This document shows, piece by piece, positions 35,191-44,302 of a stretch of 64,000 nt of DNA. Below the pieces are notes generated by a model. It saw nothing but the letters and a program-made list of their open reading frames with translations. It was not told the DNA's origin and did not search any database. Source of the stretch: Mariniflexile maritimum. GTDB lineage: Bacteria > Bacteroidota > Bacteroidia > Flavobacteriales > Flavobacteriaceae. The position numbers and the translations under genes were made by a program. The stretch lies in NCBI RefSeq assembly GCF_009746565.1, contig NZ_WRPN01000006.1:62001-126000 (forward strand), read 5' to 3'. Position 1 is the first letter of the stretch. Every line of letters begins with the position of its first letter.

Positions 35191-36030
35191 ATGAAGAATA
35201 TTTTAGTACCGACCGATTTCTCTGAAAACGCATGGAATGCCATTGAGTATGCGCTCCAGTTTTTCAGCAAGTCGGCATGCAACTTTTATTTGTTGCACGT
35301 TAATACGGCCTCAACTTCTGAGGACGAAAACTTAACGTACGGCGCAAATCAACAATCGGATTATGAGTTGCTTGTAAAGCCTTCAAAAGTGCGTTTGCAA
35401 GAAACTTTGCATCAAATAAACGAATCGTTTCCCATAAATCCAAAGCACCGTTTTTTTACAATTTCAGATAGTAACTATATGATAGATTCCATTAGAAAAC
35501 AAGTGGAAGAAAAACATATAGACCTTATAGTTATGGGAACTAAAGGGGAATCTTGTTTAAAAAAACTACCTATTGGCAGCAATGCGGGCAACGTTATTAC
35601 CAAAGTAAAATGCACCACAATTGTAGTGCCTGAAAACGCAAAATTTGTAAAACCCAAAGAAATAGCTTTTCCTACCGATTTTTCAATTTTCTGTAAAACC
35701 AAGGTCTTACAGCCCATTTCAGATATTATGGAAACCCACAACGCAGCCGTTAGGGTTTTGCACATTAATAGGTTTGGTGATGCGCTAACCGACGAACAGC
35801 AACGGAACAAAGATTATTTAAACGATTATTTTGAAAACTACCCACACAGTTTTCATTTTTTAACCAATAAGCACATCGAAGATGCTGTGCAAAAATTTGT
35901 TGATAACAGGGAAATAAACATGATTGCCATGTTAGCAAAAAACTTAAATTATTTCCATAAAATTTTATTTCACCCCACGGTAAAGGAAATTAGTTATTAT
36001 AAAGATATTCCCTTTTTAGTATTGCATTAA
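35191..36030 (+). CDS. Tandem universal stress protein (UspA family)
   Basis: A 279-residue protein with two USP domains. The first (1-148) starts MKNILVPTDFSENAWNAIEY and ends with the ATP-binding pattern MGTKGESCLKKLPIGSNAG near 117-135. The second (from about 153, AFPTDFS) is degenerate and lacks the glycine loop. Tandem USPs in anaerobically induced clusters are common in Bacteroidota and other bacteria. It has its own promoter with an FNR-type operator, which places it in the proposed low-oxygen regulon. Confidence 0.9.
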   Translation: MKNILVPTDFSENAWNAIEYALQFFSKSACNFYLLHVNTASTSEDENLTYGANQQSDYELLVKPSKVRLQETLHQINESFPINPKHRFFTISDSNYMIDSIRKQVEEKHIDLIVMGTKGESCLKKLPIGSNAGNVITKVKCTTIVVPENAKFVKPKEIAFPTDFSIFCKTKVLQPISDIMETHNAAVRVLHINRFGDALTDEQQRNKDYLNDYFENYPHSFHFLTNKHIEDAVQKFVDNREINMIAMLAKNLNYFHKILFHPTVKEISYYKDIPFLVLH

Positions 36031-36067
36031 AAAGACATGTTACTGGGGTACTTTGTGTTATTTTGAT

Positions 36068-36075
36068 TAATTTTG
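36068..36075 (+). promoter_or_regulatory. Possible -10 element of the FNR-like gene
   Basis: TAATTTTG fits TAnnTTTG and lies 15-22 bp before the likely start codon. At the place where the operator sits in neighbouring promoters (centre about 36038.5) only a half-site GACATG is present, so FNR-type control here is doubtful. Confidence 0.35.
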
Positions 36076-36089
36076 TGAAACCTCAATTA

Positions 36090-36773
36090 ATGAATATGGG
36101 TAAGTGTGAACAATGTATTATAAAGCAGTTTAACGCGCTTAAATCTTTAAGTAAGGAAGAATTGGTTCGTATTTCCAACTGCAAGACCTCCAGATTTATT
36201 AAAAAAGGCGAGGTTATTTTTGAAGAAGGTGAAGCCATAAACGGCGTATATTGTGTTAAGGACGGTATCTGCAAACTATCAAAATTAAGTGAAAACGGTA
36301 AGGACCAAATAGTTAAAATTGTTGTGAAGGGCCAATTAATTGGTCAGCGCTCTTTAGTTACCGACCAGGTTTCTAACTTGCAAGCTGTTGCTTTAAACGA
36401 TATGGAAGTGTGTTTTTTGCCAAAGCAAGAAATAATTGGCGACCTACAAAGCAACCCTAAATTTTCTTTTGATGTACTAAAGGAAATGGCGCAAGATTTA
36501 AAAGAGGCCGATGATATTATTGTAAACATGGCACAAAAATCGGTAAGGCAACGTTTAGCCGAAACCTTGGTTTATATTCAGGACAACTTTGGGGTAAACC
36601 CCGATAGAACGTTAAGTGTTTTGTTGTCGCGCGAAGATTTTGCAAACATTGTAGGTACTGCAACCGAATCGGCCATTCGGGTATTGTCCCAATTCAAAAA
36701 AGAAGGATTAATTTCCATTATGGGCAAACAAATTAGAATTGAGGATGTTGAAGGCTTGAAACGGGTGGAATAG
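36090..36773 (+). CDS. CRP/FNR-family regulator with FNR-like cysteines
   Basis: Start set at the ATG at 36090 (MNMGKCEQC); 36096 is also possible, while the TTG at 36063 is unlikely. 227 residues: beta-roll about 20-125, long helix to 150, HTH about 165-220 with recognition helix TESAIRVL, whose Glu and Arg are spaced as in the receiver-CRP protein. Cysteines: C6 and C9 match the first two N-terminal cluster ligands of E. coli FNR, C108 (NDMEVCFLP) aligns with FNR C122, but the third N-terminal ligand is Asn; C31, C55 and C61 are extra. It may hold a redox-sensitive iron-sulfur cluster with other ligands. Likely the second regulator of the TGAY-N4-RTCA promoters. Confidence 0.85.
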   Translation: MNMGKCEQCIIKQFNALKSLSKEELVRISNCKTSRFIKKGEVIFEEGEAINGVYCVKDGICKLSKLSENGKDQIVKIVVKGQLIGQRSLVTDQVSNLQAVALNDMEVCFLPKQEIIGDLQSNPKFSFDVLKEMAQDLKEADDIIVNMAQKSVRQRLAETLVYIQDNFGVNPDRTLSVLLSREDFANIVGTATESAIRVLSQFKKEGLISIMGKQIRIEDVEGLKRVE

Positions 36774-36792
36774 TTTCTCTTCTTCTAAAACG

Positions 36793-38436
36793 CTACAATT
36801 TTTTTGAATACACATAAAAATTGGGATCTATTTCAAAACTAGCATTTTTTGATTTTAAAGAAAGCGTTTTCCATTCTGCTTTTGGATAAATCCACCGTTC
36901 CTTTCCGTTAATTATTATTTTTATTGGCATATCAAAAGCATCAACAATTTGGGTCCAGCGGTATCTTAATTCGTTGTTTTTAATGGCATATTCTAAAGTC
37001 GGTATTTTTGTAGTCCTTAAATATTGATTAAAAAATGCGGTTAAATCAATGCCTGTTTCTTTTGATAAAAAATCTTCAATTTGCTTAGTGGTAACCGTTT
37101 GGTGGTAAAACGTTTTGTTCATGCCACGTAAAATTTGCCGCCATTTTTCATCATTTTCAATAAGCTGCCTTAAGGTGTGAAGCATGTTTGAACCTTTATA
37201 ATACATATCGGAAGAACCTTCGCTATTTACATTATAGGCTCCAATAATTGGTTTGTCATTTTCAATGCGTTTGCGGGTTCCTATTACATATTCGGATGAA
37301 GCTTTTTTTCCGTAGTAATAATCCAAAAATAGATTTTCAGAATAAGCCGTAAAGCTTTCATGAATCCACATATCAGCAATATCTTTATTCGTAATGCTAT
37401 TGGCAAACCATTCGTGCCCCGATTCATGTACGATGATAAAATCGAACTTTAAGCCCCAACCTGTTTGTGATAAATCGCTTCCCAAATACCCATTTTTGTA
37501 TTGATTGCCATAGGTTACCGAACTTTGGTGCTCCATGCCCAAATAGGGCACTTCAACCAGTTTATAGCCGTCTTCATAAAACGGATAGGGCCCAAACCAA
37601 TGTTCAAAGGCTTTCATCATTTTTGGTGCATCTTTAAATTGGATTTTGGCTTTTTCAAGATTGTTTTTCAATACATAGTAATCCATATCCAAAGGGCCCT
37701 TTTCACCATCATATATTTCGGAAAAATGAGCATAATCCCCAATATTCACGTTCACGCCGTAATTATTAATGGGGTTGTTTACAAACCAATGGTAAGTGGT
37801 GGTGGTTTCGTGTTTTTCAATGTTTCTAAGTCTGCCGTTTGAAACATCCATCAAACCTTTTGGTACGGTAACGCTTATTAGCATGCTGTCCACCTCCTCG
37901 TACATGTGGTCTTTATTGGGCCACCAAACACTGGCGCCCAGACCTTGGCAGGATGTTGCAACAAAAGGGTTGCCGTTCGCATCTTTTTTCCACGAAAAAC
38001 CGCCATCCCAAGGGGCGTTTACGGCTTCTTTTGGGTTGCCTTCATAATAAACATCTAACTTTTGAATGCTTCCAATGGGCTGATTTTCCTTTAAATTGAT
38101 AAAATGGGCATTGCCTTCGTGTTTTACTTCCAAGGTTTTTCCATTTTGAACCACTTTGGTCATTTTTAAAGGTGGCTGCAAATCAATCTGCATCACGGTA
38201 TTGCTTTTCAATACTTTATAGTGGATGGTGTTTTTTCCTGAAATGTATTTTTTTTCCGGATTCACGGCAATATCCAAATGATAATAGGTTACATCCCACC
38301 AAGCGCGTTCTGGGGTGATGCTACCACGTAAGGTATCTTGTTTTGTGAATTTGTTTTTTTCTGAAAGAATTTGGGCCCCAGAAAAAAATAGTGGCACCAT
38401 AAGAAAGAGCAATAGGATATATGGACGGTATGTCAT
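36793..38436 (-). CDS. M1-family metallopeptidase, exported
   Basis: A 547-residue protein with a signal peptide (MTYRPYILLLFLMVPLFFSG). An N-terminal beta-domain (about 50-245) precedes the catalytic domain with GMEHQSS near 304 (replacing the GAMEN exopeptidase motif), zinc ligands in HESGHEWFANS near 338 and the third ligand Glu in MWIHESFTAY near 360. It lacks the long C-terminal helical domain of full aminopeptidase N, like other short M1 peptidases of Bacteroidota. Likely a periplasmic aminopeptidase. It converges with the FNR-like gene and is not part of an operon. Confidence 0.92.
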   Translation of the reverse strand: MTYRPYILLLFLMVPLFFSGAQILSEKNKFTKQDTLRGSITPERAWWDVTYYHLDIAVNPEKKYISGKNTIHYKVLKSNTVMQIDLQPPLKMTKVVQNGKTLEVKHEGNAHFINLKENQPIGSIQKLDVYYEGNPKEAVNAPWDGGFSWKKDANGNPFVATSCQGLGASVWWPNKDHMYEEVDSMLISVTVPKGLMDVSNGRLRNIEKHETTTTYHWFVNNPINNYGVNVNIGDYAHFSEIYDGEKGPLDMDYYVLKNNLEKAKIQFKDAPKMMKAFEHWFGPYPFYEDGYKLVEVPYLGMEHQSSVTYGNQYKNGYLGSDLSQTGWGLKFDFIIVHESGHEWFANSITNKDIADMWIHESFTAYSENLFLDYYYGKKASSEYVIGTRKRIENDKPIIGAYNVNSEGSSDMYYKGSNMLHTLRQLIENDEKWRQILRGMNKTFYHQTVTTKQIEDFLSKETGIDLTAFFNQYLRTTKIPTLEYAIKNNELRYRWTQIVDAFDMPIKIIINGKERWIYPKAEWKTLSLKSKNASFEIDPNFYVYSKKL

Positions 38437-38468
38437 TAGCTAATTTTTTACTAAAATACTTAAAATTA

Positions 38469-38504
38469 AAAAGCGTTTCAAAAAATAAATCCTGAAACGC
38501 TTTT
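38469..38504 (-). terminator. Intrinsic terminator of the beta-oxidation operon
   Basis: A perfect 12-bp stem (AAAAGCGTTTCA / TGAAACGCTTTT) with a 12-base loop. On the - strand it is followed by TTTAATTTT. It lies 23 bp past the acyl-CoA dehydrogenase stop. Confidence 0.85.
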
Positions 38505-38527
38505 AAAAGTGAGTTAGTCTGAATTGT

Positions 38528-40339
38528 TTAAAAGCAATAGTTGTTTTCCTTAATGACTTTGCTTGCAATAATATTTCGTAATTCTATAATATTAGGCATG
38601 TTCACATATTTTATATAACGTTTTAAGCCCATAAGCATCATGCGTTGTTCATCGCCCGAGGAAAATGAAATGATGGAGTGTTTCCCGGCGGTTTCAATAA
38701 TATCAATAGCATGGAACAAGTTTAATTTGGCCATGGCTATTTGTTCTTTTACTTGATCTTCCCCTTCTTTTTTGGCCAATTTTTCCGCTCGTAGAATGGC
38801 AGATTCCGCTAAATAAATCTGGATTAAAATATCGGAAGCGGCCAGCATCAATTGTTGATGTTTTTCAATTTCCTCACCATATTTTTGTAACGCAGCACCG
38901 GCAACCATTAAGAATAGTTTTTTAAGATTGGCAATAATGCTTTTTTCTTCTGAAAACAAGGTTGAATGATCTGGGATGTCAAAAGATGGAATCCCAGTTA
39001 ATTCGTTGGCAACTGCTGTGGCTGGCCCTAACAAATCAACATGGCCTTTCATGGCTTTTTTAATAAGCATGCCAATGCTTAACATGCGGTTAATTTCGTT
39101 GGTGCCTTCGTAAATTCGAGCGATACGGGCATCGCGCCATGCCGATTCCATAGGTGTATCTTCGGAAAAGCCCATGCCACCAAAAATTTGGATACCTTCA
39201 TCGGTACATTTTTGCGTGAACTCTGATACGGCTACTTTTAAAATGGAACATTCAATGGCATATTCCTCAACGCCTTTTAATTCAGCTTCTTGGTGCGTAT
39301 CTTTTCCATTGTTTTGCCGTATGGTGATGCGATCTTCAATGTTTTTTGAGGCGCGGTAGGTAGCCGTTTCACCTACCCAACAATTGGTGGCCATTTCTGC
39401 AATTTTTTGTTGGATGGCGCCAAAACTGGCAATTGGGGTGTTGAATTGTATGCGTTCGTTGGCATATTTAACCGATTCTGAAATAACGCGACGTTGCGCA
39501 TCCAAACAGGCTGCGGCCAATTTAATACGACCCACGTTTAAGGCGTTCATGGCTATTTTAAAACCATTGCCACGCGTTGAAAGCATATTTTCAACCGGTA
39601 CTTTGGTGTCGTTAAAAAACACTTGTCGGGTTGATGATGAACGAATGCCTAATTTGTGTTCTTCTTCACCCAGAGTAATGCCATTAGGGTTGTTCTTGTC
39701 GTATTCAATAATGAAACCTGTAATGTTTTTATCGTCTTCAATGCGCGCAAATACAATCATTAAACTGCAAAAACCTGCGTTTGAAATCCACATTTTCTGA
39801 CCAGTAATGCTATAATATTTTCCATCAGCAGATAAAACAGCTTTCGTTTTTCCGGAATTGGCATCGCTACCAGCACTGGGTTCGGTTAAACAATAGGAGC
39901 CAAACCATTCGCCAGAAGCCAACTTTGGTACATATTTTTGTTTTTGTTCTTCGGTACCATACAGGGTTATAGGAAGGGTTCCAATACCGGTATGGGCACC
40001 AAAAGCGGTACTAAATGAACCTGTGGCACCAGAAATGTAGTCGCATACCAAGATGGTGGAGATAAACCCCATGCCCAAACCGCCATAGGCTTCTGGTACT
40101 GCAACGCTTAAAAAGCCTAAATCGGCTGCTTTTCGCATGCATGCTTCGGTAAATGCAAAGTCTTTGGTTTCAAAACGCGCTTTGTTGGGCCATAACTCTC
40201 TGTCAACAAATTCCTTAACCGCTTCTTTCATCATTTGTTGTTCTTCCGTGAAATCTTCAGGGGTGAAAATGTCGTCACAGTTTGTTTCTTTCACCAAGAA
40301 TTGGCCACCTCTTAAAATGTCTTTTTCTGTTGATTCCAT
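38528..40339 (-). CDS. Acyl-CoA dehydrogenase (FadE-like)
   Basis: A 603-residue acyl-CoA dehydrogenase, longer than the 380-residue classical enzymes because of a C-terminal extension of about 180 residues found in Bacteroidota members. Visible family motifs: YCLTEPSAGSDA near 150, FAD-binding WISNAGFC near 185, and the catalytic base Glu in RIYEGTNEINRML near 415-427. Catalyses the first oxidation step of fatty-acid beta-oxidation with electrons passed to ETF. Last gene of the marR operon, before a strong terminator. Confidence 0.93.
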   Translation of the reverse strand: MESTEKDILRGGQFLVKETNCDDIFTPEDFTEEQQMMKEAVKEFVDRELWPNKARFETKDFAFTEACMRKAADLGFLSVAVPEAYGGLGMGFISTILVCDYISGATGSFSTAFGAHTGIGTLPITLYGTEEQKQKYVPKLASGEWFGSYCLTEPSAGSDANSGKTKAVLSADGKYYSITGQKMWISNAGFCSLMIVFARIEDDKNITGFIIEYDKNNPNGITLGEEEHKLGIRSSSTRQVFFNDTKVPVENMLSTRGNGFKIAMNALNVGRIKLAAACLDAQRRVISESVKYANERIQFNTPIASFGAIQQKIAEMATNCWVGETATYRASKNIEDRITIRQNNGKDTHQEAELKGVEEYAIECSILKVAVSEFTQKCTDEGIQIFGGMGFSEDTPMESAWRDARIARIYEGTNEINRMLSIGMLIKKAMKGHVDLLGPATAVANELTGIPSFDIPDHSTLFSEEKSIIANLKKLFLMVAGAALQKYGEEIEKHQQLMLAASDILIQIYLAESAILRAEKLAKKEGEDQVKEQIAMAKLNLFHAIDIIETAGKHSIISFSSGDEQRMMLMGLKRYIKYVNMPNIIELRNIIASKVIKENNYCF

Positions 40340-40399
40340 ATTATTTTGGATTTAGAGATTCAAGAATCAGGAAACAAGACTTATCATTTTAGTCCTGAT

Positions 40400-40610
40400 T
40401 TAAAACTTGAAATCATTTTGTATTTGTTTTATTTTTTGTTCTAATTCTTTAAAGTTTTCCTCTGAAACATAGCTTTCATTAAAAGCTGCATGCAATTGAG
40501 TTTCCCATTCAAAAGCAGATCCTAAACCATCTTCTAGTATTTATTGAAGTGTTTATCTGAACTTTTACTAGTTCCTTTTCGTTTTTTGAAGTTATGCTTC
40601 GTCTTGTTTC
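40400..40610 (-). pseudogene. Remnant of a four-helix-bundle (23S rRNA intervening-sequence type) protein gene
   Basis: The 293-bp gap between the thiolase and acyl-CoA dehydrogenase genes holds decayed coding sequence on the - strand. The frame ending at 40400 reads DGLGSAFEWETQLHAAFNES, then YVSEENFKELEQKIKQIQND, the typical C-terminus of the four-helix-bundle family. An in-frame stop at 40541-40543 breaks it; a different frame just upstream (to about 40610) encodes TSKNEKELVK, which also fits the family. The first half of the gene is missing. Intact copies are known in this operon position in related genomes (from memory). The rest of the gap, 40340-40399, shows nothing. Confidence 0.75.
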
Positions 40611-40632
40611 TTGGTTCTAATAATCTTGAATC

Positions 40633-41823
40633 TTAGTTTAAAAATTCAAAAATTCCACAAGCCCCTTGTCCGGTACCAACGCACATGGTTACCGCTCCGT
40701 ATTTACCTGCCATGTTTCGTTGACGCATTTCATCAAATAATTGAACCGATAATTTTGCTCCCGTACAACCCAGAGGATGCCCTAATGCTATGGCACCACC
40801 ATTAACGTTAACAATATCTGGGTTCAAATGCAATTCCCTAATAACCGCTAACGATTGCGATGCAAAGGCTTCATTAAGTTCAATTAATTCTAGGTCGCTT
40901 TGTTTTAAGCCGGCTAATTTTAAAGCTTTTGGTATGGCTTTTACAGGGCCAATACCCATAATTCTTGGTTCTACACCAGCAGCGGCATAATTTACTAAGC
41001 GCGCAATGGGCTTTAGGTTTAATTCCTTTACCATGGTTTCGCTCATAACCATCACAAAAGCAGCACCATCACTCATTTGTGATGAATTACCTGCGGTTAC
41101 GCTACCACCAGCGGCAAATACGGGAGGTAATTTTGCCAAAGCTTCCAAACTTGTTCCAGCACGTGGGCCTTCATCTTTGGTTACGGTGTATGATTTGGTC
41201 GCTTTTTTGCCATTTTCATCTATAAAAACCTGTTCAACATCAATTGGAACGATTTGATCTTGAAACCGGTTTTCAGCTTGTGCTTTCAACGCTTTTATAT
41301 GCGAATGGTATGCAAATTCATCTTGGTCTTCGCGAGATACTTTAAACTGATTTGCCACCGCTTCGGCAGTATTGCCCATGCCCCAATAATAGTTTTCATG
41401 TCCAGCTTTTACGGTATCGTAATTCAGCTCTGGTTTAAAGCCCGTCATAGGTACCGAACTCATGCTTTCTGCACCTCCAGCAATAATACAATCGGCCATT
41501 CCCGATTGAATTTTTGCCGCTGCAATGGCTATGGTTTCGAGGCCTGAAGAACAAAAACGGTTTACGGTAACCCCGGGAACGTCAACACTATTTAGGCCAA
41601 TTAATGAAATAAACCGCGCCATGTTTAAACCTTGCGCACCTTCGGGCATCGCGTTGCCAACTATCACATCGTCAATGCGTTTTACATCCAAATTGGGCAA
41701 TGTTTTCATCATGTATTGGATGGTTTCCGCACCCAACTCATCGGCACGTTTAAATCGGAAAACACCTTTTGGAGCTTTGCCAACTGCGGTTCTGTATGCT
41801 TTTACTATATATGCTTGTTTCAT
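40633..41823 (-). CDS. fadA: Acetyl-CoA acyltransferase (3-ketoacyl-CoA thiolase)
   Basis: A 396-residue thiolase. The nucleophilic cysteine is in VNRFCSSGLETI near residue 89; other catalytic motifs are NGGAIALGHPLGCTGA near 345-360 (His) and CVGTGQGACG near 382. It cleaves 3-ketoacyl-CoA to acetyl-CoA and a shortened acyl-CoA, the last beta-oxidation step. It follows the multifunctional enzyme gene in the operon across a 79-bp spacer. Confidence 0.94.
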   Translation of the reverse strand: MKQAYIVKAYRTAVGKAPKGVFRFKRADELGAETIQYMMKTLPNLDVKRIDDVIVGNAMPEGAQGLNMARFISLIGLNSVDVPGVTVNRFCSSGLETIAIAAAKIQSGMADCIIAGGAESMSSVPMTGFKPELNYDTVKAGHENYYWGMGNTAEAVANQFKVSREDQDEFAYHSHIKALKAQAENRFQDQIVPIDVEQVFIDENGKKATKSYTVTKDEGPRAGTSLEALAKLPPVFAAGGSVTAGNSSQMSDGAAFVMVMSETMVKELNLKPIARLVNYAAAGVEPRIMGIGPVKAIPKALKLAGLKQSDLELIELNEAFASQSLAVIRELHLNPDIVNVNGGAIALGHPLGCTGAKLSVQLFDEMRQRNMAGKYGAVTMCVGTGQGACGIFEFLN

Positions 41824-41902
41824 TTTTTTAGATTTTTTAGACGATTAGATTTTTAGACCATTTAGATTTCTAATACTCTGGAAATCTGAGAATCTAATGT
41901 GT
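41824..41902. repeat. TCTAAA-rich intergenic spacer
   Basis: The spacer between fadA and the fadN-like gene contains several near copies of TCTAAA/TTTAGA (about four in the first 45 bases). It is low-complexity sequence with no gene; possibly the scar of repeat expansion. Confidence 0.5.
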
Positions 41903-44296
41903 CTAATTTCTTAGTGGTTTCCCCGTTTTTAACATGTGTTGGATGCGTTCCAAGGTTTTACGCTCGGTGCATAAGCTTAAAAAAGCTTCACGTTCTAAAT
42001 CCAGTAAATATTGTTCGCTTACCAGCGTTGGTTCCGATAAATCGCCACCAGCCATCACGTAAGCCAATTTGTTGGCAATTTTCTGGTCGTGTTCACTTAT
42101 ATAATGGGCCGCTTCCATTGCGTCGGTTCCCACCAAAAACATGCCCAACGCCTGTTTGCCCAACACTTTTACATCGGTTCGTTTAACAGGTTGTGTATAA
42201 CCCGCATCTGCCATTAATTTGGCATGGGCTTTTGCAGTGGCTATTTGGCGGTCTTTGTTCACTACAACGGTATCTTTTCCTTTTTGGAGTACGCCCATAT
42301 CAAAGGCTTCGTAGGCCGAAGTTGCTACTTTTGCCATACCTATAGTTAGGAAATACTCTTGAAGCGTGTTGAGTTCCACATCGCCTTTTTTAAACGTATC
42401 CGATGCCCGCAAAGCCATTTCCTTAGAACCACCGCCACCGGGAATAACGCCCACGCCAAATTCTACCAAACCAATATAGGTTTCGGCAGCAGCTACCACC
42501 ATATCGGCGTGCATGGATAATTCGCAACCACCACCAAGCGTCATGCCATGAGGAGCGGCAATTGTTGGAATAGCCGAGTATCGCATGCGCATCATGGTGT
42601 CTTGAAAATATTTAATGGCGGCATTCAATTCATCGTATTCTTGCTCGACGGCCATCATAAAAATCATGCCTATGTTGGCGCCCACCGAGAAATTGGCTGC
42701 TTGATTACCTATAACCAAGCCTGCGAAATCTTTTTCGGCCAAATCGATGGCTTTGTTTAAACCAGCCAGCACATCGCCACCAATGGTGTTCATTTTAGAT
42801 TGGAATTCACAGTTTAAAATGCCATCGCCCAAATCTTCAATAACAACGCCTGAGTTTTTAAAGACTTCATTTGATTTTCGTATGTTATCCAAAATAATGA
42901 AGGCATCCTGACCCGGAATTTTCTCTTGTGATTTCTTCGGAATATCGTAAAAATAGGTCGCTCCGTTTTTTACGGTGTAGAATGAGTTGCTTCCTGATGC
43001 CAACATCTCGCTTACCCAAGCGGCAGGTTGCAAACCTTCAGCTTTCATCATTTCAATGCCTTTTTCCACGCCAATGGCATCCCAAATTTGAAAAGGGCCA
43101 TGTTCCCAACCAAATCCGGCTTTCATGGCATCATCTATTTTGTATAATTCATCAGTAATTTCAGGAATTCTATTGGAAACATAGGCAAACATGGCAGCGA
43201 AGTTCTTTCTGTAGAAATCGCCTGCTTTATCTTTTCCTGAAACCAATATTTTAAATCGGTCGATGACTTTATCAACCGTTTTTGTTAATTCTAAAGTAGC
43301 AAAACTTGCTTTTTTTGAAGGCTTATATTCTAGGGTATTTAAGTCTAAGGCCAAAATGTCCTTACCCTCCTTTTTGTAAAAACCTTGTCCTGTTTTGCTT
43401 CCTAGCCATTTGTTTTCCATCATTTTATTGATGAAATCGGGCAGTTTAAAAAGTTCGTGGGCTTCATCGTTTGGGCAATTTTCATAAATACCGTTGGCCA
43501 CATGTACCAAGGTGTCCAATCCAACCACATCAACGGTTCTAAAGGTTGCCGATTTGGGCCTTCCAATTACGGGGCCTGTTAGTTTGTCAATTTCTTCAAC
43601 CGTTAATCCTAATGATTTTACTTGATGAAATAAGCTTTGAATGCCGAATATGCCGATGCGGTTTCCTATAAAAGCAGGTGTATCTTTGGCTATGACGGCT
43701 GTTTTTCCTAAAAATTGTTCGCCGTAGCCGTTTAAAAAATCTAAAACTTCTTGCGAGGTTTTTGGCCCTGGAATGATTTCAAATAATTTAAGATAACGTG
43801 CCGGATTGAAAAAATGGGTGCCACAGAAATGTTTTTGAAAATCTTCCGAACGCCCTTCGCTCATAAAATGAATAGGGATGCCCGACGTATTTGAAGTTAT
43901 TAAAGTGCCCGGGGTTCGGTGTTTTTCTAATTTCTCGAACACTTGCTTTTTTATGTCAAGGCGTTCAACAACCACTTCCATAATCCAATCCACATGGGCA
44001 ACTTTTGCAATATCATCCTCTAAATTTCCGGTAGTGATGCGTTTTGCGAAACTTTGGTGGTAAATAGGCGAGGGTTTCGATTTTAATGAAGCAGCTAAGG
44101 CATCATTAACCAACCTGTTTCTAACTGCTTTGTTGTCAAGCGTTAAACCTTTGGCTTTTTCTGCGTCGTTTAATTCACGTGGGACAATGTCTAGCAACAG
44201 CACATCTACGCCAATATTAGCGAAATGACATGCAATACCGCTACCCATAATGCCAGAGCCAATAATGGCCACTTTTTTAATTCTTCGTTTGCTCAT
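41903..44296 (-). CDS. 3-hydroxyacyl-CoA dehydrogenase / enoyl-CoA hydratase fusion (FadN-like)
   Basis: A 797-residue bifunctional protein with the dehydrogenase first: NAD motif IGSGIMGSGIACHFANIG near residues 12-29, then GTHFFNPARYLKLFEI near 160, then two C-terminal 3HCDH segments, and an enoyl-CoA hydratase domain from about 470 with IAAPHGMTLGGGCELSMHAD near 578. This order is the reverse of E. coli FadB and the same as Bacillus FadN. It performs hydration and NAD-dependent oxidation in beta-oxidation. Starts 6 bp after marR. Confidence 0.94.
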   Translation of the reverse strand: MSKRRIKKVAIIGSGIMGSGIACHFANIGVDVLLLDIVPRELNDAEKAKGLTLDNKAVRNRLVNDALAASLKSKPSPIYHQSFAKRITTGNLEDDIAKVAHVDWIMEVVVERLDIKKQVFEKLEKHRTPGTLITSNTSGIPIHFMSEGRSEDFQKHFCGTHFFNPARYLKLFEIIPGPKTSQEVLDFLNGYGEQFLGKTAVIAKDTPAFIGNRIGIFGIQSLFHQVKSLGLTVEEIDKLTGPVIGRPKSATFRTVDVVGLDTLVHVANGIYENCPNDEAHELFKLPDFINKMMENKWLGSKTGQGFYKKEGKDILALDLNTLEYKPSKKASFATLELTKTVDKVIDRFKILVSGKDKAGDFYRKNFAAMFAYVSNRIPEITDELYKIDDAMKAGFGWEHGPFQIWDAIGVEKGIEMMKAEGLQPAAWVSEMLASGSNSFYTVKNGATYFYDIPKKSQEKIPGQDAFIILDNIRKSNEVFKNSGVVIEDLGDGILNCEFQSKMNTIGGDVLAGLNKAIDLAEKDFAGLVIGNQAANFSVGANIGMIFMMAVEQEYDELNAAIKYFQDTMMRMRYSAIPTIAAPHGMTLGGGCELSMHADMVVAAAETYIGLVEFGVGVIPGGGGSKEMALRASDTFKKGDVELNTLQEYFLTIGMAKVATSAYEAFDMGVLQKGKDTVVVNKDRQIATAKAHAKLMADAGYTQPVKRTDVKVLGKQALGMFLVGTDAMEAAHYISEHDQKIANKLAYVMAGGDLSEPTLVSEQYLLDLEREAFLSLCTERKTLERIQHMLKTGKPLRN

Positions 44297-44302
44297 GTTA
44301 TT

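Noticed and set aside
36033-36044. FNR-type operator before the FNR-like gene
   Set aside because: Only one half-site (GACATG) is present at the expected position, so autoregulation through this motif is not supported.
40381-40632. Insertion sequence or CRISPR-like repeat in the fadA-acyl-CoA dehydrogenase gap
   Set aside because: No terminal inverted repeats, transposase fragment or regularly spaced repeats; translation shows a decayed four-helix-bundle gene instead.
41824-41902. Functional operator array from the TCTAAA repeats
   Set aside because: Copies are irregular, the spacer lies inside an operon, and low-complexity sequence explains it.
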